DNA of 64,000 bases from Streptomyces deccanensis (lineage in GTDB: Bacteria; Actinomycetota; Actinomycetes; Streptomycetales; Streptomycetaceae): contig NZ_CP092431.1 in assembly GCF_022385335.1 (NCBI RefSeq), positions 4,030,001 to 4,094,000 of the forward strand, given 5' to 3'. This document shows, in pieces, positions 7,735-15,965 of this stretch. How positions within the stretch are numbered: position 1 is the stretch's first letter; every line of letters begins with the position of its first letter. The notes under the pieces were generated by a model. The model worked only from the letters and a program-made list of their open reading frames with translations, was not told where the DNA came from and made no database searches. Made by a program: the position numbers and the translations under genes.

Positions 7735-8592
7735 TCAGTTGTTCGACTCGCCCACGTAGCTGAGCCTGTCCGTGCCGCCCTTCTCCCAGGTGATGATCAC
7801 GTCGTCACCGGAGCGGCGGACCGTGGCGAAGGTGACGTCCTCGTCGCTGACGTCCTTCGAGGCCATGGGGGTCAGGGCCATCCGGAAGTTGTTCTCGTCG
7901 CGGTAGGCGCCGACGCCGGTCATGATGCCCTTGCCGCCGACCATGTCGATGTACGAGAGCGGGTGCTGGCCCTTGCCGTCACCGCTGGTCTGCTCGGCGC
8001 CGATGGTCAGGGTCCGGGCCTGGTCGTCCTGCCACTGGCCCTCGACGCCCTCGGCGGGCGCGGTGGTCGAGCCGCCGTCGTCCAGACCGCCGTCGGGCGT
8101 TCCGGTGCCCTCGTCGCCGGCGTCGTCCCCCTTGGCCTCGTCCGTCGGCGTCGCGGAGCCGGTCTCCGTGGCCGAGACGCTCTGCTCGGGCTTGGCCGTG
8201 GTGTCGTCGTCCCCGTCGGCGGTGAGGAGGAAGACTCCCCCGCCGATCACCGCGAGCGCCGCCACGACGGCCACGATGATCAGCGCGACTTTGCCACCGC
8301 TACCACCGGAGGGCGGGGGCGGCGGCGGGTAACCCCCGTACTGGGGCCCGTAGTTCGGCGCCCCAGGCGCACCCGGAGCCCCCGGCGCCCCCGGCGCCCC
8401 GTACGGCGGCTGCCCGCCGGCGCCGTACGGCTGCTGCCCACCCGTCCCGTACGGCGGCTGCGGAGCCGTCGCGTACGGGTTCGGCGGCTGGCCCGGTACC
8501 TGGCCCGGAGGCGGGTACGAACCCGGGTACGGCTGCTGCGGCGGCTGGGCCCCGTAACCGTCGTAGGGCGGCTGGCCGGGAGGCTGGGTCAT
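7735..8592 (-). CDS. Pro/Gly/Tyr-rich single-pass membrane protein
   Basis: A 285-residue protein of unknown function. Residues 1-95 are low-complexity Pro/Gly/Tyr/Gln sequence with repeated QPPYG and GAP units, expected to be cytoplasmic and disordered. A single membrane segment follows (about 100-123, VALIIVAVVAALAVIGGGVFLL), then an acidic Thr/Asp/Gly-rich linker and a compact C-terminal domain (about 175-285, GQWQDDQARTLTIGAEQ...). This topology is common in Streptomyces surface or sensory proteins. It is not an enzyme by any motif I can see. A strong terminator follows. The neighbouring polysaccharide operon is on the same strand upstream, but the 118-base gap gives no evidence of co-transcription. 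Confidence 0.75.
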   Translation of the reverse strand: MTQPPGQPPYDGYGAQPPQQPYPGSYPPPGQVPGQPPNPYATAPQPPYGTGGQQPYGAGGQPPYGAPGAPGAPGAPGAPNYGPQYGGYPPPPPPSGGSGGKVALIIVAVVAALAVIGGGVFLLTADGDDDTTAKPEQSVSATETGSATPTDEAKGDDAGDEGTGTPDGGLDDGGSTTAPAEGVEGQWQDDQARTLTIGAEQTSGDGKGQHPLSYIDMVGGKGIMTGVGAYRDENNFRMALTPMASKDVSDEDVTFATVRRSGDDVIITWEKGGTDRLSYVGESNN

Positions 8593-8710
8593 CGGCGGGT
8601 GTCACTCCTTGAGTCGCTTCGACGAGGCGAGCAGTGCGAGGAACACCTGCCTCAAGCGAGCCCAACATCCAACACCCGGTCAGTCGTACGCAAGTGCGTA
8701 TCCCGGTTGG

Positions 8711-9952
8711 TTACCGGGTCAGTACACGACCCGTCGGCCACCACCGCGGCCTGCGCCCGGCCGCCAGGTCCTCCGCCCAGCCGAAGGCGACCACACAGAC
8801 GGCGATCAGCAGCCAGGTCACGACCAGCACGGGCCAGACGCTCTCCAGCAGCCAGGGGGTGTTCTGTTCGAGGAACACCACGTTCCACAGCCGGTCCCAC
8901 TGGGTCGCGGCGATCAGGATGCAGGTGTTGTGCCAGAGGTAGATCGTCACCGCACGGGCGTTGAGGAGGGCGATCAGCCCGCCCCAGCGGCGCAGCCGGT
9001 CCGGCCACTCCTGCCACGACGGGCTGATGTGCAGCAGCAGCGCGACCGTGCCGACGGACCAGAGCGCCTGGGCGAACGGCATGCTGTCCAGGTCGTTGCC
9101 GGTGCCGAAGTCGCGGTTCAGGGCGTACCAGAGGCCGGTCAGGGCGACCACCGGGGCCACGGAGGGGACGAGGTAGCGCGGGAGGCGCGCGAGGATGCCC
9201 TCCTGTTGAGCCATGCCGAGGATCCAGCAGGCGCCGAAGGTGCTGAAGTCCGTCAGCCCCGAGGAGAACCGCTCGCCCGGCAGTTCCAGCAGGCCCAGTT
9301 CGAGCACCCCGGCCAGCGCGATCGGCGCGAGGACCGTCACCGCCGGCGCCGCCCGCAGCGCGCGGAGCAGCAGCGGGGAGAGGACGACGTACCAGAGGTA
9401 GGCGCGGACGTACCAGAGCGGGCCGGCGAGTTCCCCGGCCCAGTCGGCGCCGATGAGGCCGTGGACTCCGGGGAGGCCCTCGGCGTACGGCGGGTCGCTG
9501 ATCGGGAGGATCCAGAACGTGAGGTGGAACCACCACCAGGCGGGGTGCCCGTCCGCGTCCGGCCCCCAGCCCTGGGCCACCATCCCCGTCACGCCGACGA
9601 CCCCCAGGAGCCAGACCGGCGGCAGCAGTCGGCGCAGACGGCCCCGGACGACACCCAGGGCCGGGCGCTTCAGCGAGCGCGCCATGAGGTTGCCGGCGAG
9701 GGCGAACATCACGCCCATGGACGGGAAGAGGAGCGGCAGCCAGGCCCAGCCGGTGAGGTGGTAGAGCACCACCCGGAAGAGGGCGAGGGCCCGCAGGAGG
9801 TCGAAGTAGCGGTCCCGGCCCGGGGCGCGGGCGGCCGGGTCCCGCGGTCCTCCGTCGGACTGCGGGGGCACGCCCGGTGCCGTGGAACCGGGCGGCGTGG
9901 AACCGGGCGGCGTCGCGTCCGGTGGCGTGGAGCCGTGTGCGAGGGTGCTCAT
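8711..9952 (-). CDS. membrane acyltransferase (acyltransferase 3 family)
   Basis: A 413-residue multi-pass membrane protein of the acyltransferase-3 family, which moves acyl groups (often acetyl or succinyl) onto extracellular polysaccharides. The opening RDRYFDLLRALALFRVVLYHL contains the family's R-x10-H pattern in the first membrane segment (about residue 50). About ten hydrophobic segments follow. Residues 1-45 are a Pro/Gly/Thr-rich cytoplasmic tail with repeated PPGST. Its ATG overlaps the stop of the upstream synthase by four bases (ATGA), so the two are translated together. By analogy with IcaC-type proteins it may modify or help export the beta-linked glucosamine polymer made by that synthase. 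Confidence 0.85.
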   Translation of the reverse strand: MSTLAHGSTPPDATPPGSTPPGSTAPGVPPQSDGGPRDPAARAPGRDRYFDLLRALALFRVVLYHLTGWAWLPLLFPSMGVMFALAGNLMARSLKRPALGVVRGRLRRLLPPVWLLGVVGVTGMVAQGWGPDADGHPAWWWFHLTFWILPISDPPYAEGLPGVHGLIGADWAGELAGPLWYVRAYLWYVVLSPLLLRALRAAPAVTVLAPIALAGVLELGLLELPGERFSSGLTDFSTFGACWILGMAQQEGILARLPRYLVPSVAPVVALTGLWYALNRDFGTGNDLDSMPFAQALWSVGTVALLLHISPSWQEWPDRLRRWGGLIALLNARAVTIYLWHNTCILIAATQWDRLWNVVFLEQNTPWLLESVWPVLVVTWLLIAVCVVAFGWAEDLAAGRRPRWWPTGRVLTR

Positions 9953-12255
9953 CCGACCGGCCTCCGCTCCCCCGACTGCTGCTGGGGCACGGCCCCCTCC
10001 GGGGCACCGGGCAGGCCGACGGCCCCCGTCCGCCGCAGCTTCTGCCAGCGCAGCCGGCCGCCGGTCAGCGCCGTGATCCACGACTGGAGCAGGACGACGT
10101 ACATGAGCTGGCGGTAGAGGAGCTGCTGGAGCGGGAGGGAGATCAGGTGGGTCATGCGCTCCTTGTCGAGGTGGAACGCCAGGGCGGCGCAGACCACCTG
10201 GACGGCCAGGACGCCCAGCCAGGCGCCGATCGTCTTCTCCGTGGGCCCGAAGATCAGCCCGTAGAGCAGGAACACGTCGATGAGCGGGGCCAGCAGGGGC
10301 GCGACGACCATGAAGAGCGACACCAGCGGCATGCCCACGCGGCCGAAGCGGCCGGAGGGGCCCCGGTCGAAGAGGGAGCCACGGTGCTTCCAGATCGCCT
10401 GCATGGTGCCGTACGACCAGCGGTAGCGCTGGGACCACAGCTGCTGCACGGATTCCGGGGCCTCGGTCCAGGCGCGCGCGTTCTCGGCGTAGACGACGTG
10501 CCAGCCGTCGCGGTGCATGGCCATGGTGATGTCGGTGTCCTCGGCGAGGGTGTCCTCGCTCATCCCGCCGACCCGTTCGAGGGCCGTGCGGCGGAACGCC
10601 CCGACCGCGCCGGGGATCGTCGGCATGCAGCGCAGGATGTCGTACATCCGGCGGTCGAGGTTGAAGCCCATCACGTACTCGATGTGCTGCCAGGCGCCGA
10701 TGAGGGTGTCCCGGTTGCCGACCTTGGCGTTGCCCGCGACCGCGCCGACGCGGGGGTCGGCGAAGGGCTGGACCAGTTCGCGGACGGTGGACGGTTCGAA
10801 GACCGTGTCGCCGTCCATCATGACGATGATCTCGTGCCGGGCGTTGGCGATGCCCCGATTGAGGGCGGCGGGCTTGCCCGCGTTGAGCTGCCGTACGACG
10901 CGGACGCCCGGCAGGTCCTTGCCGAGTTCCTCGACGATGCCGGCCGTGCCGTCGCTGGAGCCGTCGTCGATGACCAGCACCTCGATGGGGTGGTCGCTCG
11001 CCACCAGGGAACGGACCGTCTTCTCGATGCACTTGGCCTCGTTGTACGCGGGGACGAGCACCGAGACGGGTTCCGTGACCGGCCCGCCCGGGCCCCAGCG
11101 GAAGCCGCGGCGGCGGACCTTGCGGGCGTGCGCGATCGACAGGATCAGCATCAGCCCGAAGCGGGCGAGGACGAGGACACCGACGACCGCGAGGGCGACG
11201 ACGAGGACGCTCGTGGTCTTCTCCGAGACCTGTACCAGGGTGACCCAGACCTTGCCCTTCGCCAGGCCGAGGCCGGTGACCGGGGTGTGGGCGCTGGGGG
11301 CCCTCAGGGCGCCGGTCAGGGTGTCGAACTTGTAGCCCTTGACCTGGAGTTGGGGAATGTAGCGGTCCAGTGCGGCGACGGTCTGCGAGCGGTCGCCGCC
11401 GGAGTCGTGCATCAGCACGACCGCGCCCTCGCCGCGCTCGGGCGTGGACCGGCGGATGATCTCGGCGACGCCGGGCCGCTTCCAGTCCTGGCTGTCGGTG
11501 TCGCTGACGACGGTGATGTAACCGCGGCTGCCGATGTACCGCGTCACCGGCCAGGTCCGGTTGTCCATGCGCTCCGAGAACGACGAGTACGGCGGCCGGA
11601 ACAGCGAGGTGCGGATGCCGGCGGCGCCCGCGAGCGCCAGCTGGTTCTGGGAGAGCTCCCAGTCGACGCGGTCCTTGCTCTGCAGCGAGAGGTCCGGGTG
11701 GTTGAAGGTGTGCAGCCCGATCTCGTGGCCCTCGTCGACCATGCGCTGGACCAGGTCGGGGTAGCGGGAGGCCATGGTGCCGGTGATGAAGAAGACGGCC
11801 TTGGCGTCGTGCTTCCTCAGCATGTCGAGGACCTTGGGGGTCCACCGGGGGTCCGGCCCGTCGTCGAACGTCAGGACCAGTTCGTAGTCGGGGACGTCCA
11901 GGCTGCGCAGGCGCTCCGAGCGGGTGTCGATGACGGGCCCGCCCTTCAGTATCTCCTTCGGCACCCGGTCGTTCGAGACGGGCGGCCGGACCCGGTGGTC
12001 CGCGAGGATCTCGCTGTGCACGTATCCGCGCAGCATGAGCATGGCCATCAGGGCGAGGAGCAGCACACAGGGCAGCAGGTAGCGCAGCGGCAGCCGCCGC
12101 CCGGAACGCTTCTTCGGGCTCTTGCGCGCACGCTTCGCGGCGCCGTTCCCGGTGGTGTCGACAGGGTCAGTCGAATCCGGGTTCGAGGACGGCGAGGAGC
12201 GGGTGGGGCGCCGGGCGGCACGCGAGGGCGTGCCGCCGCGCTGGGAGCGGGTCAT
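9949..12255 (-). CDS. matB: bifunctional polysaccharide deacetylase / GT2 synthase (MatB-like)
   Basis: A 768-residue membrane protein with two enzymes. After a basic tail and one membrane segment (about 57-77), an extracytoplasmic NodB deacetylase domain (about 125-310) carries TFDDGPD, HTFNHPD and RPPY. A second membrane segment (about 355-380) leads to a processive GT2 synthase domain with DDGSSDGT, MDGD, EDTD and QRYRW, followed by four or more C-terminal membrane segments. This fits polymerisation of N-acetylglucosamine and partial deacetylation outside. In S. lividans and S. coelicolor the equivalent MatB makes poly-beta-1,6-N-acetylglucosamine, which glues hyphae into pellets. Its ATG overlaps the upstream TGA by one base and its stop overlaps the acyltransferase start by four. 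Confidence 0.88.
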   Translation of the reverse strand: MTRSQRGGTPSRAARRPTRSSPSSNPDSTDPVDTTGNGAAKRARKSPKKRSGRRLPLRYLLPCVLLLALMAMLMLRGYVHSEILADHRVRPPVSNDRVPKEILKGGPVIDTRSERLRSLDVPDYELVLTFDDGPDPRWTPKVLDMLRKHDAKAVFFITGTMASRYPDLVQRMVDEGHEIGLHTFNHPDLSLQSKDRVDWELSQNQLALAGAAGIRTSLFRPPYSSFSERMDNRTWPVTRYIGSRGYITVVSDTDSQDWKRPGVAEIIRRSTPERGEGAVVLMHDSGGDRSQTVAALDRYIPQLQVKGYKFDTLTGALRAPSAHTPVTGLGLAKGKVWVTLVQVSEKTTSVLVVALAVVGVLVLARFGLMLILSIAHARKVRRRGFRWGPGGPVTEPVSVLVPAYNEAKCIEKTVRSLVASDHPIEVLVIDDGSSDGTAGIVEELGKDLPGVRVVRQLNAGKPAALNRGIANARHEIIVMMDGDTVFEPSTVRELVQPFADPRVGAVAGNAKVGNRDTLIGAWQHIEYVMGFNLDRRMYDILRCMPTIPGAVGAFRRTALERVGGMSEDTLAEDTDITMAMHRDGWHVVYAENARAWTEAPESVQQLWSQRYRWSYGTMQAIWKHRGSLFDRGPSGRFGRVGMPLVSLFMVVAPLLAPLIDVFLLYGLIFGPTEKTIGAWLGVLAVQVVCAALAFHLDKERMTHLISLPLQQLLYRQLMYVVLLQSWITALTGGRLRWQKLRRTGAVGLPGAPEGAVPQQQSGERRPVG

Positions 12256-13241
12256 CAGGCGGGTGTCTCCGGGTTCTGCGGTCCCTGCGGGTCCTGCGGG
12301 CCCGCCGGCTCCTGCGGGCTCTGTGAGCTGTCCGAGGTCGCCGGGGCCGGCTCGACGGGCGCCGGGGAGGCGGGGCCGCCCGCGACGGTGTCCGTGCCGC
12401 CGCCGTCCGGGGCGGGTCCGGGGTCGGTGGTGTCCGAGGGCGAGGGCGACGGCGAGCCCGAAGGGCTGGGGTCGACCTTCGGCGGCTCGGAGGCGGAGGC
12501 GGACGGCTCGGGGTCCTTGGCGCTGGTGCTCGGCTTCGGCCGGGGCACCACTCCGGCGCTGGGCTCGGCCGAGGGCTCGGCGCCGGCGGACGACTCCGGC
12601 CGCTTCGCCCGGCCCGCCGCGCCGGTCGGCGACTTGCCGCCGGGCGAGACCGTCGCTCCCGCGCGGCCGCCGCCCGGACCGGAGTCCGGGACGAAGCCGT
12701 CCGCCGTGTCGGCCCGGTCGTCCGACTCGGCCGGCAGCGGAGGTGTGTCCACCTTGCCCGCCGGCTTGTCGTCCTTCTGCATCGGCACCGGCAGCCAGGG
12801 CGCGTCGGAGTTGCCCGACACCAGGGTGCCGACGATGACCACGGCGTACGCGGCGCAGGCGGTGCCGACGGCGATGCCGAGGCGACGGTAGAGGTTGCGG
12901 CGCCGCCCCGACTCGTCGACGAAGACGGGCCCGTCGGAGTCCTGGGCGGCTCCCGCCGCGTCCCCGTTCTTCCCGGCGTGCTTGCCGGTTCCTTCCTCCA
13001 CCTCGCGCCCGACACCGTCGAGTTGGACGGTCACCTCGTGCGGATCGTGGTTGCGGCCGGGCTGGTCGGGCCGCTCCCAGGGCGCCGCCTCCACCTGGGA
13101 GACCGCTCCCGTTCTGCCGGCGGCGTCGGGCCAGACCACCTGGTCCGACGCACCGCTGTCACTACCACCACGGCCCGGACCCGGGCCCTCGCCCTCGGTC
13201 CGCTTCGGCTGAATGCCCTTGGGCCAGTTGTCGACGTGCAC
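12255..13241 (-). CDS. Pro/Ser-rich membrane-anchored partner of the polysaccharide synthase
   Basis: A 328-residue protein, first gene of the coupled operon. GTG 13241 follows GGGGGGAAG. Residues 1-115 are acidic/polar and probably cytoplasmic. One membrane segment lies at about 120-142 (LGIAVGTACAAYAVVIVGTLVSG). The remaining 185 residues are extracytoplasmic, dominated by Pro, Ser, Glu and Gly (SPSGSPSPSPSD, repeated QDPQGPQNP at the end), like a wall-spanning or mucin-like stalk. No catalytic motif is visible. The strict coupling to the deacetylase/synthase suggests a role in its assembly or in passing polymer through the wall. It occupies the position of matA; I am not sure it is the same protein. 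Confidence 0.75.
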   Translation of the reverse strand: MHVDNWPKGIQPKRTEGEGPGPGRGGSDSGASDQVVWPDAAGRTGAVSQVEAAPWERPDQPGRNHDPHEVTVQLDGVGREVEEGTGKHAGKNGDAAGAAQDSDGPVFVDESGRRRNLYRRLGIAVGTACAAYAVVIVGTLVSGNSDAPWLPVPMQKDDKPAGKVDTPPLPAESDDRADTADGFVPDSGPGGGRAGATVSPGGKSPTGAAGRAKRPESSAGAEPSAEPSAGVVPRPKPSTSAKDPEPSASASEPPKVDPSPSGSPSPSPSDTTDPGPAPDGGGTDTVAGGPASPAPVEPAPATSDSSQSPQEPAGPQDPQGPQNPETPA

Positions 13242-13401
13242 GCACTTCCCCCCACGGGATCGTTCCGAGCGCGTGGTCGATGCCGGACTGTCGCACTTTC
13301 CTGTACCGGACCGGGCCCCCACCCGATCCGGGGCGCCCCACCCATCACACGCACCCGGGCCAACGAATGTATGGGCGGGAAAGATGTGTATGTGTGTGAC
13401 G

Positions 13402-14376
13402 TCAGGTGAAGGTCATCATGATGAGTGCATCTGTGGGCGGAATCCACCCGTCCTCCGGATGTGACAGCCATACTTCCGCCCGCGCCAGCTCGGCGGCGGC
13501 CCGCCGCAACGCGTCCAGCCCCGGATGGTTGAGCCCTTCGCGCCACACCAGCGAGACGGGCGACAGCGGTACGGGGTCGACGAGCGGCCGCGCGACCGTG
13601 CCCGGCATGGGCGGGAAGTCCACCACCGCCAGCACCGGTGACCTGGTCTTGGCCATGATCCGCTGGAACTCCTCCTCCCCCACGGCCAGCGGGGCGGGCG
13701 CCGCGACCTCGATCCCCCGCCCCTCGAACAGCCGCGCCGCCAGGTCCGTCCACTCCCGCGTACGGGGGTTGCCGGCCCCCGCGTAGACCCGCTCGCCCGC
13801 GAGTTCCGCCAGCGGTACGGCGTCCAGCGCGGCCAGCCGGTGGTCCTCGGGCAGGATCACCGTCATCGGCGCGTACCGCACCGGCTGCTGGGCGAGCCGC
13901 GCCCGCACCGCGGGGTCGAGCCCCGCGAACCTCCCGAACGACACGTCGAGGCGCCCCGCCAGGATCTCGGCCGCCGCATGGGTCAGCCCGCTCTCGTAGC
14001 GGGCCATCAGCTCCAGCTCCGGCGCGAGTTCCCGGGCTCGCCGCAGCACCCGTGCCCCGGTGGCCAGCCCCGGCGAGTTGAGGTCCACCAGGAGGGGCCG
14101 CACCTGCCGGAACGCGGCCACCAGCTCCTCCTGCGCCTCCAGCACCCGCCGCGCGTGGGGCACCAGCCGCTCCCCGTCCGCCGTCAACGCCACCTGCCGG
14201 GTACTGCGCACGAACAACTCCACCCCCAACTCCCGCTCCAGCCGCCGCACATCCCGGCTGAGTGCCTGCTGGGCGACGTAGAGCCGAGCGGCGGCCCGGG
14301 TGAAGTGCAGTTCCTCGGCGACGGCGAGGAACCCACGCAGAAGCCGAGGATCGACGGCGTACGGGGCAGCGGACAT
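13402..14376 (-). CDS. LysR-family transcriptional regulator
   Basis: A 324-residue regulator. The N-terminal winged HTH (about residues 9-68, LLRGFLAVAEELHFTRAAARLYVAQQALSRDVRRLE) is typical of the family, with the usual QQALSRDVRRLERELG recognition region. The effector-binding domain occupies about 95-305. The gene is divergent from the MFS transporter at 14461 with 84 bases between starts, the standard arrangement for a LysR regulator and its target, so it probably controls that transporter and itself. The effector is unknown. A 160-base gap separates it from the polysaccharide operon, which is on the same strand downstream. Confidence 0.9.
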   Translation of the reverse strand: MSAAPYAVDPRLLRGFLAVAEELHFTRAAARLYVAQQALSRDVRRLERELGVELFVRSTRQVALTADGERLVPHARRVLEAQEELVAAFRQVRPLLVDLNSPGLATGARVLRRARELAPELELMARYESGLTHAAAEILAGRLDVSFGRFAGLDPAVRARLAQQPVRYAPMTVILPEDHRLAALDAVPLAELAGERVYAGAGNPRTREWTDLAARLFEGRGIEVAAPAPLAVGEEEFQRIMAKTRSPVLAVVDFPPMPGTVARPLVDPVPLSPVSLVWREGLNHPGLDALRRAAAELARAEVWLSHPEDGWIPPTDALIMMTFT

Positions 14377-14460
14377 CCGGCGAATCTACAACCGAAGCGC
14401 GTGAATGGCGACGGAGCAGGTGTTGGACGGTGGATCAAGGAACGGGCGACGGTGAGTCAC

Positions 14461-15852
14461 ATGCCGAGACACGACCCCGACCACCCCCACATGCCCCTGC
14501 TCACCGTCACCGCGGACACCCTGGTGGCAGCCGACTTCTCTTCTCGTCGCCGCCCAGGAACCGCGCCCCGAAAGGGGCGCGGGGAACTGCGCGAGAACCC
14601 CCACCCACCCGCACCCGCCGACGAAACACACACCCCGGCCCCCTACCGCGCCCTCTTCCAGCGCCCCGGCACCCGCGGCTTCGCCGCAGCCGCCCTCCTC
14701 GCCCGCCTCCCCATGGGCATGTTCAGCGTGAGCGCGATCCTCATGATCGCCGGCGCCCACGGCTCCTACGCCCTCGCCGGCGCCGTCGTCGCCACCGGCC
14801 TCGCCGCCACCGCCCTGGTCGCCCCCTGGACCGCCCGCCTCGTGGACCGCCACGGCCAGGCCAGGATCGCCGTACCCGCCACCGCCGTCGCCCTCCTCGG
14901 TGCCCTCTTCCTGATCGCCTGCGTCCACTGGAACGCCCCGGCCTGGACCCTGTTCGCCTCCTACGCGGCCACCGCCACGGTCCCCAACACGGGCGGCATG
15001 TCCCGCGCCCGCTGGGCGCACCTCCTCAAGGACGACCCGGCCGCGCTGCACACCGCCAACTCCTTCGAACAGGCGGCGGACGAGCTCTGCTTCATGATCG
15101 GCCCGGTCGTCGCCGCCTTCCTCTGCACGACGCTGTTCGCCGAGGCCGGCACCCTGGTCGGCGGTCTGCTCTGCATGACGGGCGTCCTGTTCTTCGCCGC
15201 CCAACGCGCCACGGAGCCGCCCCCCACCGGCCGTACGACCGCGAAGTCCCCCCTGCGCGCCCCCGGCATCCCCCCGCTCCTCGCCGTCTTCCTCGCCACC
15301 GGCGCGGTCTTCGGCTCCCTGGAGGTCGTCACCATCGCCTACGCGGACGCCCGGGGCCACGCCTCCTCGGCGGGGGTGATCCTCGGCCTCCAGGCGGCCG
15401 GCTCCTGCGCGGCGGGGCTGGCCTACGGCGCGCTGCGGGTGACGGGCCCGGCGGAGCGCCGTTTCCGCCGCTGCCTGGCCGCGATGGCCGTCCTGATGGC
15501 GCTGCCCTGGCTCTCCGCCGTCGCCACCGGGTCCCTGCTGTTCCTCGCCCCGGCCCTCCTGCTCGCCGGTATGGCCACCGCCCCCACGATGGTCACCGCC
15601 ATGGCCCTGGTCCAGCACCGCACCCCGCGGGGCCAGTTGAACGAGGGCATGACCCTCGCCGTCACCGGTCTGCTCGGCGGGATAGCGGGCGGCTCGGCCC
15701 TGGGCGGCTGGGTCGTGGAACACGCCCCGGCGGCGGGCGCCGGCCCGGCCTCCGACACGGTCGGCTTCGCGGTGCCGGTGGCCGCGGCGGCCCTGGCCCT
15801 GCTGGTCGCGGTGATCCGGCCGAATTCCCGCGCACCCATTGACGCGCTCTGA
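14461..15852 (+). CDS. MFS transporter with a repeat-derived N-terminus
   Basis: A 463-residue major facilitator protein of the inner membrane, about twelve segments, resembling drug or metabolite exporters. Membrane segment 1 begins near residue 70 (AAALLARLPMGMFSVSAILM), and an MFS loop motif is recognisable at ARLVDRHGQARI. Residues about 38-45 (RKGRGELR) are encoded by a copy of the dispersed intergenic repeat. No ATG, GTG or TTG lies between the repeat and segment 1, so the repeat appears to be translated in frame. ATG 14461 has only a weak upstream site; TTG or GTG starts nearby would still include the repeat. The divergent LysR gene is the likely regulator. Substrate unknown. Confidence 0.8.
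   Translation: MPRHDPDHPHMPLLTVTADTLVAADFSSRRRPGTAPRKGRGELRENPHPPAPADETHTPAPYRALFQRPGTRGFAAAALLARLPMGMFSVSAILMIAGAHGSYALAGAVVATGLAATALVAPWTARLVDRHGQARIAVPATAVALLGALFLIACVHWNAPAWTLFASYAATATVPNTGGMSRARWAHLLKDDPAALHTANSFEQAADELCFMIGPVVAAFLCTTLFAEAGTLVGGLLCMTGVLFFAAQRATEPPPTGRTTAKSPLRAPGIPPLLAVFLATGAVFGSLEVVTIAYADARGHASSAGVILGLQAAGSCAAGLAYGALRVTGPAERRFRRCLAAMAVLMALPWLSAVATGSLLFLAPALLLAGMATAPTMVTAMALVQHRTPRGQLNEGMTLAVTGLLGGIAGGSALGGWVVEHAPAAGAGPASDTVGFAVPVAAAALALLVAVIRPNSRAPIDAL
14573..14594 (+). repeat. dispersed repeat copy inside the MFS gene
   Basis: One full copy of the 22-base repeat core, AGGGG followed by CGCGGGGAACTGCGCGA, preceded by GCGCCCCGAA, which forms a short hairpin with the start of the core (GCGCCCC/GGGGCGC). 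It lies in frame inside the N-terminal coding sequence of the MFS gene, unlike the other copies, which are intergenic. Confidence 0.85.
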
Positions 15853-15868
15853 GCCCACCCTTACCTTC

Positions 15869-15909
15869 CGTCGAAGCGCTTCGACGTCATTCGTCGAAGC
15901 GATTCGACT
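15869..15909. promoter_or_regulatory. twin LacI-family operators
   Basis: A perfect 18-bp palindrome CGTCGAAGCGCTTCGACG (15869-15886) is followed by a close copy CGTCGAAGCGATTCGACT (15892-15909), centres 23 bp apart. The central CG and symmetric arms fit LacI-family sites. They end 56 bases before the binding-protein gene and probably serve the LacI regulator encoded at the end of this operon. Confidence 0.82.
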
Positions 15910-15965
15910 GCACCGTTCGACGATCCACGAGTCCGAGATCCATCCGACTCCCCTGGAGGCGCGGG

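Noticed and set aside
8711..11845. A 1044-residue frame joining the synthase region to the acyltransferase
   Set aside because: The first two thirds are a shadow of matB in another frame. The acyltransferase starts at ATG 9952 with a 4-base overlap with matB.
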